Below are positions 1 through 12,218 of a DNA stretch of 64,000 nt, in pieces (position 1 is the first letter of the stretch; each line of letters begins with the position of its first letter). The position numbers and the translations under genes are program-made. Source of the stretch: Thermomonas hydrothermalis (GTDB taxonomy: Bacteria > Pseudomonadota > Gammaproteobacteria > Xanthomonadales > Xanthomonadaceae). Below the pieces are notes generated by a model. The model was not told the DNA's origin. It saw only the letters and a program-made list of their open reading frames with translations, and made no database searches. The stretch covers positions 1 through 64,000 of the forward strand of contig NZ_FQUK01000006.1 of NCBI RefSeq assembly GCF_900129205.1, read 5' to 3'.

Positions 1-297
1 CCCACCGCCGAACCGCTGCTCCGAAAGTGGGTCTCTTGGGCACGACGGTGTCGGCTGACGCCCTTCAAGAAGCTCGGTGCCACCATCCGCGACCACCTCA
101 CCGGCATCCTGCGGCATTTCGACACCGGCCTGTCCAACGGCCAGGTCGAGGCCTTCAACGCCCAGATCCAGGCCGCCAAGGCCCGCGCCAAGGGCTATCG
201 CACTGACGCCAACCTGATCGCCATCAGCTACCTGCTGTGCGCCAAGCTCAGGCATCTACCCCGTCACCCTTGGCTCCATGCTCCCCATCAGACATGA
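1..297 (+). CDS. ISL3-family transposase, C-terminal fragment (5' end outside window)
   Basis: An open frame from base 1 to a TGA at 295-297 encodes 98 residues. It contains the pattern RDHLTGILRHFDTGLSNG, then VEAFNAQIQAAKARAKGYR, then NLIAISYLLCAKL. This is the conserved end of the DDE transposase domain of ISL3 elements, with the catalytic Glu in NGQVEAFN. The N-terminal zinc-binding and HTH parts would lie to the left of the window. The enzyme would cut and join the ends of its own element. Nothing shows whether the copy is intact. Confidence 0.8.
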   Translation, partial: PTAEPLLRKWVSWARRCRLTPFKKLGATIRDHLTGILRHFDTGLSNGQVEAFNAQIQAAKARAKGYRTDANLIAISYLLCAKLRHLPRHPWLHAPHQT

Positions 298-326
298 ACC
301 GTTTCCACTGGAATCGCGATTGAGCC
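1..326 (+). mobile_element. Right end of an ISL3-family insertion sequence (partial)
   Basis: The first 297 bases encode the C-terminus of an ISL3-type transposase. The element seems to end near 326, where the minus strand begins GGCTCAATCGCGATTCCAG, a plausible terminal inverted repeat starting with GG as in many ISL3 elements. Beyond 326 the sequence becomes an interrupted lipoprotein gene. The other IS end lies outside the window, so the inverted repeat and the expected 8-bp target duplication (CGGCTGCT at 327-334 would be one copy) cannot be confirmed. Confidence 0.7.
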
Positions 327-620
327 CGGCTGCTTGTCGCGCAGCGCCAGGTAATACTCCATCGCATTGTTGCCGGCCGGTGCGTACAGACGGTTGTCGT
401 TATAGGCCTTGCTGGCCGCCTCGCGCAGCTGGTCGATGCTCATCGCCGAGACCGACGCCGCCACCGCCGACTCTGTGGCGGGTGCTTGCGTGTTCCCGGA
501 TGTGGCCGCCGGCGCAGCCGCCGGTGTTTCCTCTTTCTTGCATGCGGCCAGCGCCAGCGTGACCGCCATGGTCATGGCGACCGGCAGCGTAGCCGCAAAC
601 CCCTTGTGACGTGCAGACAT
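288..620 (-). pseudogene. Lipoprotein gene cut by the IS element (TonB-like periplasmic protein, N-terminal part only)
   Basis: The start is ATG at 620 with a GGGGG-type ribosome-binding site. The protein begins with a basic n-region and a hydrophobic stretch and has a lipobox ending LAAC at Cys27, so it should be a membrane-anchored periplasmic lipoprotein. After an Ala/Pro/Thr-rich linker comes LREAASKAYNDNRLYAPAG and then AMEYYLALRDKQPG. At that point, around base 327, native sequence stops and the frame runs about 12 codons into IS DNA to a stop at 288. Xanthomonad proteins with this N-terminus continue for well over 100 more residues (from memory), so this gene is truncated. It lies 90 bp downstream of mnmE on the same strand. 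Confidence 0.65.
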
Positions 621-709
621 CGTGGTGTTTCCCCCGTGCGTGGACTCCTGAGGCAACATAGCACGCGATAACTGCCCGCAATTGTCAAGCAACCTGTGCC
701 TGTCGGGCC

Positions 710-2038
710 TTACTTGCCAATGCAGAAGCTGGAAAAAATGTGACCGAGCAGGGCATCGGCGTCCACCCGTCCGCCGATCTCGCCCAGCGCCGCGTGGGCT
801 TGCCCCAGCGCCTCGGCCGCCAGCTCCAGCGCCTCAACGGCCAGCTCCTGCTGCGCTTGCGCCAGCCATTCGCCGGCGCGCTGCAGGGCGGCCACATGCC
901 GCGCCCGTGCACTGAATGCGCCATCCCCGGCGCGGCCACCCGCCAGCGCCGCCAGTTGCGCCTGCAAGGCCGGCACCCCGGCACCGGTTCGCGCCGACAG
1001 TGCCAGCACGCCCTCCGGCAGCACGGGGGGCTCCGGCAGCAGATCGACCTTGTTGTACAGCCACAAGACCTGCGGAACACCGGCCAGATCAGCGGCGACC
1101 GCGGCCCGACCGCTGTCGGGATCACGCGCATCCAGCACCACCAGCGCCAGATCGGCGCGTGCCAGTTCCGCCCGCGCGCGCCGGATGCCCTCGGCTTCGA
1201 TGGCATCACCGGCCTGCCGCAGCCCTGCGGTATCGACCAGGGTCAGCTCGACTCCGCCGATCCGCACGGTTTCCTGCAAGACATCACGGGTGGTGCCGGC
1301 GATGTCGGTGACGATGGCGCGTTCACTGCCCGCCAGCGCATTGAGCAGCGAGCTTTTGCCGGCATTGGGCGGGCCCACCAGCACGGCATGCAGCCCGTCG
1401 CGCAGGCGCCGCCCGCGCTCAGCCTCCTGACAGAGCCGGGCCAGGGTCTGCCGGGTGTCCTGCACGGCTTGCCGTAAGGCGGCCCCACCCAGCGTTTCCA
1501 GCGGCTCGTCGGCAAAATCGATCGCCGCCTCGACCTGCACCCGCAACTGCAGGACCTGCTCCATCAGCCGTTCGACCTGACGCGAAAACACGCCCTCCAG
1601 CGAACGGCGGGCGGCGCGCGCAGCGTACAGATCGGCAGCGGCGATCAGGTCGGCGATCGCCTCGGCCTGGGCCAGATCCAGCTTGCCGTTGAGAAATGCC
1701 CGCTGGCTGAACTCGCCCGGCCCGGCCAGGCGAGCGCCCAGCTCGACACAGCGCGCCTGCAGGGCCTGCAAGACCACCGGGCTGCCATGGCCCTGCAGTT
1801 CCACCACATCCTCCCCGGTGAAACTGGCCGGGGCGCGGAAACACAGCACGATGCCGTCATCGAGCACCTCGCCGGCGGCATCGCGAAACTGCGCGTACTG
1901 CACCCGCCGCACTTGCAGTCTGCGACCGCAGATGGCCTCGCCGATGGCATGCGCCCGCGGCCCGGACAGACGCACGATGCCTACCCCGCCAGCACCGGGC
2001 GCGGTGGCGATGGCGACGATGGTGTCCGTGTCTGCCAT
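710..2038 (-). CDS. mnmE: tRNA uridine-5-carboxymethylaminomethyl modification GTPase MnmE (TrmE/ThdF)
   Basis: A 442-residue MnmE of normal length. With MnmG it installs the cmnm5 group on the wobble uridine of certain tRNAs. The N-terminal folate-binding domain starts [15 protein letters not shown]. The G domain, inserted in a helical domain, has P-loop GPPNAGKS (222-229), GTTRD (248-252), DTAGLR (269-274) and NKVD. The protein ends in CIGK, keeping the catalytic C-terminal Cys. It is the last intact gene of the rpmH-rnpA-yidC-mnmE block, 95 bp after yidC. Confidence 0.97.
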   Translation of the reverse strand: MADTDTIVAIATAPGAGGVGIVRLSGPRAHAIGEAICGRRLQVRRVQYAQFRDAAGEVLDDGIVLCFRAPASFTGEDVVELQGHGSPVVLQALQARCVELGARLAGPGEFSQRAFLNGKLDLAQAEAIADLIAAADLYAARAARRSLEGVFSRQVERLMEQVLQLRVQVEAAIDFADEPLETLGGAALRQAVQDTRQTLARLCQEAERGRRLRDGLHAVLVGPPNAGKSSLLNALAGSERAIVTDIAGTTRDVLQETVRIGGVELTLVDTAGLRQAGDAIEAEGIRRARAELARADLALVVLDARDPDSGRAAVAADLAGVPQVLWLYNKVDLLPEPPVLPEGVLALSARTGAGVPALQAQLAALAGGRAGDGAFSARARHVAALQRAGEWLAQAQQELAVEALELAAEALGQAHAALGEIGGRVDADALLGHIFSSFCIGK

Positions 2039-2133
2039 GCCGGGATGATTGCAGAATCAGGTGTCGCCCAACGGGGATGCCGTGCCGGCGGCTGCGCAGG
2101 CGGGCCCGGCCAGCCGCCACCGGGCACGGGGGG

Positions 2134-3762
2134 TCAAGCCGGTTCTCCCGCCTCGGCGAAGCGCTTGGTGTTCCACCACTGCTGCAGCATGCCCAGCGCG
2201 CCGTTGGTCACCCAGTACAGCACCAGACCCGCCGGGAAGAAGGCGAACATCACCGCCATCACCAGCGGCATCAGTTGCATCATCTTTTTCTGCATCGGGT
2301 CCATGCCGACCATCGGGGTCATCTTCTGGGTCAGCCACATGATCAGCCCGTTGAGCAGGGGCAGGATGAAGTAGGGGTCGCGTGCGGTCAGATCATTGAT
2401 CCAGCCGGCGATCCACGGCGCCTGCCGCAGCTCGACCGCTTCGATCAGCACGTAGTACAGGGCCAAAAACACCGGCATCTGGATCAACACCGGCAGACAG
2501 CCACCCGCCGGATTGATCTTCTCCTTCTTGTAGAGGTCCAGCATGGCCATCTGGAACTTCTGCTTGTCCTCGCCGTAGCGCTGCTTGAGCTGCTCAATGC
2601 GCGGCTGGAACTTGCGCATCTTGGCCATCGACTGGTACTGCTTGGCCGACAGCGGATACAGCAGCAGCTTGATCAGCAGCACCAGCAGCACGATCGCCCA
2701 ACCCCAGTTGCCGGTGAGCTTGTGCAGCTGGGTCAGCAGCCAATGGATCGGCTTGGACAGGGCGGTGAAGATGCCGTAGTCCATGGCAAGGCCCAGCCCC
2801 GGCGCGGTGGCATCCAGCTGATCGGCCAGCTTGGGACCCACCCACAAGGTGGCCGTGCTGGTGAAGCGCTGACCCGGTGCCAGGGTCACGGCCGGCCCGC
2901 GGGCACTGATGCTGTACAGCGGGCCACGCTGCCCCAGCACAAACAATGCCGGCTGGTCCGCCTGCGGCACCCAGGCGGTGAGGAAGTAATGCTGCGAGAG
3001 CGCCACCCAACCGCCTGTCACGGTCAGGTTGAGCGGGCCGTCTTTGCTGAAATCCGGATACTTGCGCTTTTTGTACTTGTCCTGCGGGCTGTACCAGGCC
3101 GCCCCGTTGAGGCTGAACGACTCGGTATTGGTGAACCCGCTCGCAACGACCGGCGGTACCCGCTCAAGCCGGCGCTCGATATCGCCCTGCCAGGGCGTCG
3201 TGCCGGCATTGATCACCTCATCGCGGACGCGCAGGGCGTAACTGCCACGCGCCAGGGTGAAGGTGCGCTGCACCGTCACGCCACGGCCATCGCTGGCCAC
3301 GAACACCGCCTGCACCTCGGTCTGGCCAGGCGCCAGTGCATATGTACGCGCCTGCCCCTGCGGACGCCACGCCAGTGCCCGCCCCTGGGCATCGCGCCAG
3401 ACCGCCTCGGCTGCGTAGAAGGTGGCAGGATCAGGATTGAACAACACCACCGGCGGGCTACCAGGGTCGCGGTTCTGCCGGTACGTCAACAGCTCGGCGC
3501 GGGTGACCGCCCCCCCATCCAGGGTCAGGGCCAGCACGTCATTGCGCATTTGCACCGGCGCTGCGGACGTCGCCACGGGCGCGACCGGCGCCTGCGCACT
3601 GGGCTCATGGGTGGCCGACAGCGTGGGCACGGCCGCCCCGGTGGAGGAGGCCGTTACAGCCGGCACTGTGGCCGCTGCCTGCGGCGGCTGCGCCCATTCA
3701 CGCCAGAGCAGAAATGCCACCATCAGCCAGGCGGCCAGCAGGAAAGTACGGGTCTGATTCAT
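2134..3762 (-). CDS. yidC: Membrane protein insertase YidC
   Basis: The 542-residue protein inserts and folds inner-membrane proteins, alone or with SecYEG. It has an N-terminal signal anchor (FLLAAWLMVAFLLW), a low-complexity linker, the large periplasmic beta-domain typical of Gram-negative YidC (about residues 55-330), and the conserved membrane core. The core includes the cytoplasmic coiled segment KMRKFQPRIEQLKQRYGED and the later helices ending VLYWVTNGALGMLQQWW. Its start overlaps the rnpA stop by 4 nt (ATGA), so the two are translationally coupled. I see no yidD between rnpA and yidC. Confidence 0.97.
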   Translation of the reverse strand: MNQTRTFLLAAWLMVAFLLWREWAQPPQAAATVPAVTASSTGAAVPTLSATHEPSAQAPVAPVATSAAPVQMRNDVLALTLDGGAVTRAELLTYRQNRDPGSPPVVLFNPDPATFYAAEAVWRDAQGRALAWRPQGQARTYALAPGQTEVQAVFVASDGRGVTVQRTFTLARGSYALRVRDEVINAGTTPWQGDIERRLERVPPVVASGFTNTESFSLNGAAWYSPQDKYKKRKYPDFSKDGPLNLTVTGGWVALSQHYFLTAWVPQADQPALFVLGQRGPLYSISARGPAVTLAPGQRFTSTATLWVGPKLADQLDATAPGLGLAMDYGIFTALSKPIHWLLTQLHKLTGNWGWAIVLLVLLIKLLLYPLSAKQYQSMAKMRKFQPRIEQLKQRYGEDKQKFQMAMLDLYKKEKINPAGGCLPVLIQMPVFLALYYVLIEAVELRQAPWIAGWINDLTARDPYFILPLLNGLIMWLTQKMTPMVGMDPMQKKMMQLMPLVMAVMFAFFPAGLVLYWVTNGALGMLQQWWNTKRFAEAGEPA

Positions 3763-4274
3763 GGGTCAGGCTGCTCCGGGCCCGCAGCGAAACCGTTCGC
3801 GGCGGGACGTCGGGGGGAAGGAAAGACGGCCGGCATTGTGCCCGGCACCTGCGTCGCCGACAACGCACCGGCGCGCTGCAACAGTGTGTTCAGGGCGGCG
3901 CGCAGCTGGCGCCCGTCGGCCTGCGCCGCATCGCGCCGCGCCACCAGCACATAGGCGCCCCCTCGCAGGCAGGGACGCAACTGGCGGAAGGCTTCGCGCA
4001 GAGCGCGCTTGATCCGGTTGCGACCCACCGCATGCGGATCGGTTTTACGGGACACCGCCAACCCCAGCCGGGCCGGGCCGTCGTCGAAGTACCAATGCAA
4101 CGCCAGTAGCGGCGTGCCGATCCGCTTTCCGGATTCAAACACCTGCGCGAACTCGGCTTTGCGGCGAACCCGGGCGCCACGTGGAAGGGTGTGCCGCCGC
4201 GTTTTGGCCGCAGACGCGGCGACGCCGGCATCCTGAGCAGACGCCGGCGTCGGAGGTGTCACGGATGAAGTCAT
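3759..4274 (-). CDS. rnpA: Ribonuclease P protein component, with N- and C-terminal extensions
   Basis: RnpA binds RNase P RNA and helps remove the 5' leader of pre-tRNA. The core runs from about residue 30 to 135, with LPRGARVRRKAEFAQVF near the start and the RNR signature GRNRIKRALREAFR at 84-97. The frame encodes 171 residues, longer than the usual 110-140. There are about 25 extra Ala/Thr-rich residues at the N-terminus and about 35 Pro/Ala-rich residues at the C-terminus. The C-terminal tail is needed to reach the overlap with yidC. The ATG at 4274 is the only upstream start I see, but a weaker internal start would give a shorter protein. Confidence 0.93.
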   Translation of the reverse strand: MTSSVTPPTPASAQDAGVAASAAKTRRHTLPRGARVRRKAEFAQVFESGKRIGTPLLALHWYFDDGPARLGLAVSRKTDPHAVGRNRIKRALREAFRQLRPCLRGGAYVLVARRDAAQADGRQLRAALNTLLQRAGALSATQVPGTMPAVFPSPRRPAANGFAAGPEQPDP

Positions 4275-4317
4275 CGGTTCCGGCCCAAGGCCGGCCGCGG
4301 CAGACTGGCCGCGCCGT

Positions 4318-4458
4318 TCAGACGGTCAGCCGATGACGGCCCTTGGCACGCCGCCGTGCCAGCACCTTGCGGCCGTCGGCGGTTTTCATGCGGGCGCGGA
4401 AGCCGTGATCACGCTTGCGCTTGAGATTGCTGGGCTGATAAGTGCGCTTGGTCGCCAT
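4318..4458 (-). CDS. rpmH: 50S ribosomal protein L34
   Basis: The 46-residue, very basic protein begins [20 protein letters not shown] and ends KGRHRLTV, matching bacterial L34 over its whole length. It is a small subunit of the large ribosomal subunit. It is the first gene of the minus-strand operon leading to rnpA, yidC and mnmE, and lies opposite dnaA in the classic gammaproteobacterial arrangement. A good promoter sits about 40 bp upstream. Confidence 0.97.
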   Translation of the reverse strand: MATKRTYQPSNLKRKRDHGFRARMKTADGRKVLARRRAKGRHRLTV

Positions 4459-4499
4459 GGCGGGCCTGCTCGCTTGAGTCTTGACGGAAAAGACCGGAG

Positions 4500-4528
4500 A
4501 GTTTAGCGACCGATTGCACGCCGCGCAA
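4500..4528 (-). promoter_or_regulatory. Sigma-70-type promoter of rpmH-rnpA-yidC-mnmE
   Basis: On the minus strand TTGCGC (4523-4528) and TAAACT (4500-4505) are separated by exactly 17 bases. The spacing to the rpmH start at 4458 leaves a leader of roughly 35 nt. This is a sequence match only. Confidence 0.55.
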
Positions 4529-4606
4529 CACGCCTGCCTGCCCATATCCGCGTGGCTGGGGTTTTGCGGATGCCGGCGCGATGCTACGCTGGCACCTTTC
4601 CAACGC

Positions 4607-4615
4607 TTATCCACA
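4607..4615 (+). promoter_or_regulatory. Consensus DnaA box upstream of dnaA
   Basis: TTATCCACA is a perfect match to the high-affinity DnaA binding site, 51 bp upstream of the chosen dnaA start. Such boxes commonly mediate autoregulation of dnaA. It may also belong to a bipartite origin together with the boxes downstream of dnaA. Confidence 0.75.
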
Positions 4616-4665
4616 GGATTCCCCCCGGAATCCTGCCCGTGTCCGTTTTCGAGATCCAACCCCGC

Positions 4666-6000
4666 ATGGACGTCTGGCCCGCCTGCCTGCAACGCCTGGA
4701 AGCCGAGTTACCCCCCGAGGATGTGCTGGCCCTGCTGCGCCCGCTGCTGCCCGCCCGCCAGGGCGACGGCCTGGTGCTGTATGCCCCGAACGTATTCGTG
4801 CGCGACGAAGTGCAGTCGCGCTACTTGCCACGTATTCGTGAGCTGGTGCATCACTTCGGCGGGCTCAGCCAGGTGGTCCTGGATGTGGGCAGCCCGCATC
4901 GTCCGAGTGCTGCCACCCCGCCTGCCCCGGTCACCCCGGCGGCCGCGGCGGCGTCCAACGAGGCCGCCAGCCCGTTCCATGGCAATGTCGACCCGCATTA
5001 CACCTTCGACAACTTCGTCGAAGGCCGCAGCAACCAGCTTGCACGCGCCGCTGCCTGGCACGCCGCGCAAAAGCCCGGCGACCGCGGCCACAACCCGCTG
5101 TTGCTGTACGGCGGCACCGGTCTGGGCAAGACCCATCTGATGCATGCCGCCGGCAACGAGATGCGTCGACTCAACCCGGCGGCACGGGTGCTGTACCTGC
5201 GCTCGAACACGTTTTACGACGCGTTTTTCCGTTCCTTGCAGGAAAAAACCACCGACCAGTTCAAGCGTCAGTTCCACAAGATCGACGCGTTGCTGATCGA
5301 CGACATCCAGTTCTTCGCTGGCAAGGATCGCACCCAGGAAGAGTTCTTCCACACGTTCAACGCCTTGTTTGAGGGACGCCAGCAGATCATCCTGACCTGC
5401 GACCGCTACCCGCGCGAGGTGGATGGCCTGGAGCCGCGGCTGAAGTCACGCCTCGGCTGGGGGCTGTCGGTGGCGATCGACCCGCCGGATTTCGAGACCC
5501 GCGCCCAGATCGTGCTGTCCAAGGCGCGTGAGCGTGGCGCGGTGATCCCCGACGAAGTGGCCGAACTGATCGCCAAGAAGATGCGCAGCAATGTGCGCGA
5601 GCTGGAAGGCGCGATCAACAAGCTGATCGCCCAGGCCGGGCTACTGGGTAAGCCGGTGACCCTGGAATTTGCCCAGGAAACCCTGCGCGACCTGTGGCGT
5701 GCCCAGCAGCAGTCGATCAGCATCCCCAACATCCAAAAGGCCGTGGCAGACTACTACGGACTGCAGCTGCGGGAGATGCTGGGGAAGAAACGCAACCGCT
5801 CGCTGGCACGGCCACGCCAGATGGCCATGGCCCTGGCCAAGGAACTCACCGAACACAGCTTGCCGGAAATCGGCATGGCCTTCGATGGTCGCGACCATAC
5901 GACGGTTCTGCATGCCTGCCGGCAGATCCGCAGCCTGATCGAAAGCGATGCCAAGCTACATGAAGACTGGGAGAAACTGCTGCGCAAACTCAGTGAATGA
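4666..6000 (+). CDS. dnaA: Chromosomal replication initiator protein DnaA
   Basis: The 444-residue protein opens the origin and loads the helicase. Domain I starts [20 protein letters not shown]. Domain II is a short Pro/Ala linker. The AAA+ domain has Walker [10 protein letters not shown] (about 149-157) and Walker [10 protein letters not shown]. The C-terminal DNA-binding domain carries [17 protein letters not shown] chose ATG 4666 because xanthomonad DnaA proteins start with MDAW-like sequence. A GTG at 4639, with GGAA 8 nt upstream, is a reasonable alternative that adds nine residues. The gene is flanked by DnaA boxes on both sides. Confidence 0.97.
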   Translation: MDVWPACLQRLEAELPPEDVLALLRPLLPARQGDGLVLYAPNVFVRDEVQSRYLPRIRELVHHFGGLSQVVLDVGSPHRPSAATPPAPVTPAAAAASNEAASPFHGNVDPHYTFDNFVEGRSNQLARAAAWHAAQKPGDRGHNPLLLYGGTGLGKTHLMHAAGNEMRRLNPAARVLYLRSNTFYDAFFRSLQEKTTDQFKRQFHKIDALLIDDIQFFAGKDRTQEEFFHTFNALFEGRQQIILTCDRYPREVDGLEPRLKSRLGWGLSVAIDPPDFETRAQIVLSKARERGAVIPDEVAELIAKKMRSNVRELEGAINKLIAQAGLLGKPVTLEFAQETLRDLWRAQQQSISIPNIQKAVADYYGLQLREMLGKKRNRSLARPRQMAMALAKELTEHSLPEIGMAFDGRDHTTVLHACRQIRSLIESDAKLHEDWEKLLRKLSE

Positions 6001-6248
6001 ATCACCCGCAGGCTGTGGATAACGGGTGGACGCCGATGTGGCGGATCATTTATCCACAGCTTGTCCGCAAGTCCACCGGCACTTGTGCAAGGCCTTGCGG
6101 TGATCAAAAAATGCTTTAGAAACAACACGTTGTATCACTTATCCCGGATTTTTTGGGACACCAGCACCACCGCGTTTTCACAGTTATTCTTCTTTGAGAA
6201 GCAGGGGCTTGGGCGCTCCTGCACGAACAGACCGGACGAGGGGTCCAC
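6001..6248 (+). other. Probable chromosomal origin of replication (oriC) between dnaA and dnaN
   Basis: This 248-bp gap holds two perfect DnaA boxes in opposite orientation: TGTGGATAA at 6014-6022 and TTATCCACA at 6050-6058. An AT-rich stretch follows at about 6100-6210, with poly-A and poly-T runs (GATCAAAAAATGC, GGATTTTTTGGG), suitable as an unwinding element. Weaker box-like words (TTATCCCGG near 6138) lie inside it. Position, boxes and AT-rich run together fit an origin as mapped in related bacteria. GC-skew reversal could not be computed here. Confidence 0.75.
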
Positions 6249-7352
6249 ATGCGGTTTACCCTGCAACGCGAAGTCTTGCTGAAGCCTCTGGCGCAAGTCG
6301 TCAATGTCGTGGAGCGACGGCATACCCTGCCTGTGCTGGCCAACGTGCTGGTGCGGGTTGAGAATGGGCTGCTGTCCATGACCGGCACCGACATGGAAGT
6401 GGAGATGGTGGCTCGCGTCGCCATCGAAGATGGCATCGACGGCGAATGCACCATTCACGCACGTAAGTTCTTCGAAATCGTGCGCGAGCTACCCGACGGT
6501 AGCCGCATCACCGTGAGTCAAAATGGCGAGAAGGTCTCTGTACAAGCCGGGCGCAGCCGGTACAGCCTGGTGACGCTGCCCGCCAACGACTTCCCTGCCC
6601 TCGACGAGATGCAGGTCAGCGAGCAGGTGACCGTGCCGGAATCGGCCCTGAAGGAATTGCTGGATCGCACGGCATTTGCGATGGCGCAGCAAGATGTCCG
6701 GCATTACCTCAATGGCTTGTTGTTCGACTTGCGCGAACACGTCTTGCGTTGCGTGGCCACCGATGGCCATCGTCTGGCGCTGTGTGAAACCCCGCTCGAA
6801 CATGGGCAGTCCGGACGTCGCCAGATCATCGTTCCGCGCAAGGGCGTACTGGAGATGCAGCGCCTGTTGGAAGGCGGCAGTGATCGGCAGATCACCCTTG
6901 AACTGGATCGCTCGCACATCCGCATTCGTCGAGATGATGTGACGTTCACCAGCAAGCTGATCGACGGCAAGTTCCCGGATTACGAGGCGGTGATCCCGAT
7001 CGGTGCTGACCGTCACGTGAAGGTCGATCGCGAGGCCTTGCGCGCCGCCTTGCAGCGCACGGCGATCCTGTCCAACGAGAAATATCGCGGCGTCCGGCTG
7101 GAAATCACGCCCGGCCTGCTGAAAACCAGCGCCCACAACCAGGAGCAGGAGGAGGCGCTGGAAGAGGTGGAAGCGCAGACCAGCGTGGATGGGCTGGCGA
7201 TTGGCTTCAATGTCACTTATCTGCTGGATGCGTTGACTGCCCTACGCGATGAGTTCGTTTTGCTGCAGATGCGCGACGCCCATTCCTCCACCCTCATCCA
7301 GGGCGCCGACAATCCGCAGGCCCGCCACGTCGTGATGCCATTGCGGCTGTGA
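6249..7352 (+). CDS. dnaN: DNA polymerase III beta subunit (sliding clamp)
   Basis: A 367-residue clamp of standard length, starting MRFTLQREVLLKPLAQVVNV and ending ARHVVMPLRL. It forms the dimeric ring that tethers DNA polymerase III and binds many repair proteins. Three repeated clamp folds are expected. LPANDFPAL, RHYLNGLLFDL and YRGVRLEI mark them. The start has a strong GAGGGG ribosome-binding site 6 nt upstream. It follows oriC and precedes recF, as in most bacteria. Confidence 0.97.
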   Translation: MRFTLQREVLLKPLAQVVNVVERRHTLPVLANVLVRVENGLLSMTGTDMEVEMVARVAIEDGIDGECTIHARKFFEIVRELPDGSRITVSQNGEKVSVQAGRSRYSLVTLPANDFPALDEMQVSEQVTVPESALKELLDRTAFAMAQQDVRHYLNGLLFDLREHVLRCVATDGHRLALCETPLEHGQSGRRQIIVPRKGVLEMQRLLEGGSDRQITLELDRSHIRIRRDDVTFTSKLIDGKFPDYEAVIPIGADRHVKVDREALRAALQRTAILSNEKYRGVRLEITPGLLKTSAHNQEQEEALEEVEAQTSVDGLAIGFNVTYLLDALTALRDEFVLLQMRDAHSSTLIQGADNPQARHVVMPLRL

Positions 7353-7364
7353 TCCGGCACACCA

Positions 7365-7380
7365 TGTTCCACGTGGAACA
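7365..7380 (+). promoter_or_regulatory. parS-like centromere site 1 (dnaN-recF intergenic)
   Basis: TGTTCCACGTGGAACA is a perfect 16-bp palindrome and matches the ParB-binding parS motif (consensus close to TGTTNCACGTGNAACA). ParB bound here would start spreading and SMC loading near the origin. parA and parB are not in the window. Confidence 0.85.
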
Positions 7381-7446
7381 CGACCTTCGACGCCCGGCCC
7401 GTTCCGGGCGTCGCCGTTTCGGTCGCCCGCACACGGGGATTTCCCC

Positions 7447-11110
<3,664 letters not shown>

Positions 11111-11123
11111 TATCGGCCCAGGC

Positions 11124-11918
11124 ATGACCTCAGGAATGCGATGGCGGGCGCTGCTGTTGGCGGCGGCGCTGGCCGGATGCGCCACCACCACCTCACCGAC
11201 CGGTCGCACCCAGTACGTGGGGGCGGTATCGCAGGCGCAGTTGCAGGCGCTGGGCAGCCAGGCCTTTGCCGAACAGAAAGCCAGTCTGCGATTGGCGCCA
11301 CCTGCGCAGCAGCAGTACGTGGCCTGCGTGACCAACGCGCTGGTGGCGCGGCTGCCCGCGTCGTGGCGGCAGTTGCCGTGGGAAACCGCGGTGTTCATCA
11401 ATGACGAGCCCAACGCCTTTGCCTTGCCCGGCGGCAAGGTGGGGGTCTATACCGGCATCTTTCGCGTGGCGCATGACCAGGACGAGCTGGCCGCAGTGAT
11501 TGCCCATGAGATCGGCCATGTGATCGCCCGCCACCATGAGGAGCGCATCACCCGCCAGCTGGGCGCGGCCGGTGTGGTGCAGCTTCTCGGCGCGCTGGCT
11601 GGCGACTACAGCCAACTGGCCACCGAAGGCGGGTCCCTGTTGGCGCAGACTGGGTTTCTGCTGCCCAATTCGCGGGCCCAGGAACGCGAAGCCGATGTGG
11701 TCGGACAACAGTTGATGGCGGAAGCCGGCTTCGACCCGCGCGCCGCCGTGACGCTGTGGCGCAACATGGCGGCACTGGGGGATGCACGGCCGCCGCGCTG
11801 GCTGTCCACCCATCCCGATCCCGTCTCACGCTTGCGCGAGTTGCAGGGGCGGGCCGATGGTCTGCTGCCCGTGATGGCGCAGGCACGTCAGGATGGGTTC
11901 ATCCCGCGCTGTCGTTGA
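11124..11918 (+). CDS. M48-family metalloprotease lipoprotein (LoiP/BepA-like)
   Basis: The 264-residue predicted zinc protease is anchored in the envelope. The N-terminus MTSGMRWRALLLAAALAGC gives a lipobox (LAGC). The catalytic motif is HEIGHVIARHH, with EREAD as the third-ligand region (QEREADVVGQQLMAEAGFD). This architecture matches small periplasmic M48 proteases that police outer-membrane protein assembly. ATG 11124 or ATG 11136 could be the start, and both keep the signal. It starts 13 bp after gyrB, so it may be co-transcribed with it. The exact substrate cannot be told. Confidence 0.88.
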   Translation: MTSGMRWRALLLAAALAGCATTTSPTGRTQYVGAVSQAQLQALGSQAFAEQKASLRLAPPAQQQYVACVTNALVARLPASWRQLPWETAVFINDEPNAFALPGGKVGVYTGIFRVAHDQDELAAVIAHEIGHVIARHHEERITRQLGAAGVVQLLGALAGDYSQLATEGGSLLAQTGFLLPNSRAQEREADVVGQQLMAEAGFDPRAAVTLWRNMAALGDARPPRWLSTHPDPVSRLRELQGRADGLLPVMAQARQDGFIPRCR

Positions 11919-12218
11919 GGGCACCGCGTTTGCGCACCCAATCGTGTGATGCGTCTGCGCGTCGGGATCGCCTTGCTTGATGAGCGGAACTGATTGATTG
12001 GATTGGAAATTTCAAGGCGGCCGTCAGTTCTGCCATCATCATGATCGCCACCGTCAGCCCGCATCTCTCAGGCCGCACAGGCGGCAGTGTCATCATCATT
12101 GCGATGACGATGGCCGGCCTTGCCGGCAACCGCGTTGTGTGAGATACAGCGGGCCTTGCCAATCCCCGTCAGCGTCAGTCGTCTGGTTTCCACTTTCACC
12201 TGTTCGAGGTTGTGTCGT
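11919..12218 (+). other. 300-bp intergenic region with His/Ile codon runs and small hairpins
   Basis: There is no convincing gene here. Two short frames are odd. One, from TTG 11998, contains a Cys-His-His-His run twice. Another, from an ATG near 12039, contains Val-Ile-Ile-Ile. Two 5-bp hairpins follow: GCCGC-ACAG-GCGGC, and GCCGG-CCTTG-CCGGC near 12114. This resembles a biosynthetic-operon leader but no U-tract follows, and the downstream gene is not biosynthetic. The promoter and leader of the TPR gene must lie here. Confidence 0.3.

Noticed and set aside
2077-3954. A 625-codon frame antisense to yidC
   Set aside because: yidC is unambiguous, and the antisense protein is Gln/His/Arg-rich with no known fold.
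4177-4186. CCACGTGGAA inside rnpA as a fourth parS site
   Set aside because: Only the 10-base core matches and the flanks (GCG and GGG) do not, so ParB binding is doubtful.
12039-12140. A functional amino-acid attenuator
   Set aside because: Codon runs and hairpins are suggestive, but there is no T-tract terminator and the downstream gene is not biosynthetic. Kept only as a low-interest finding.
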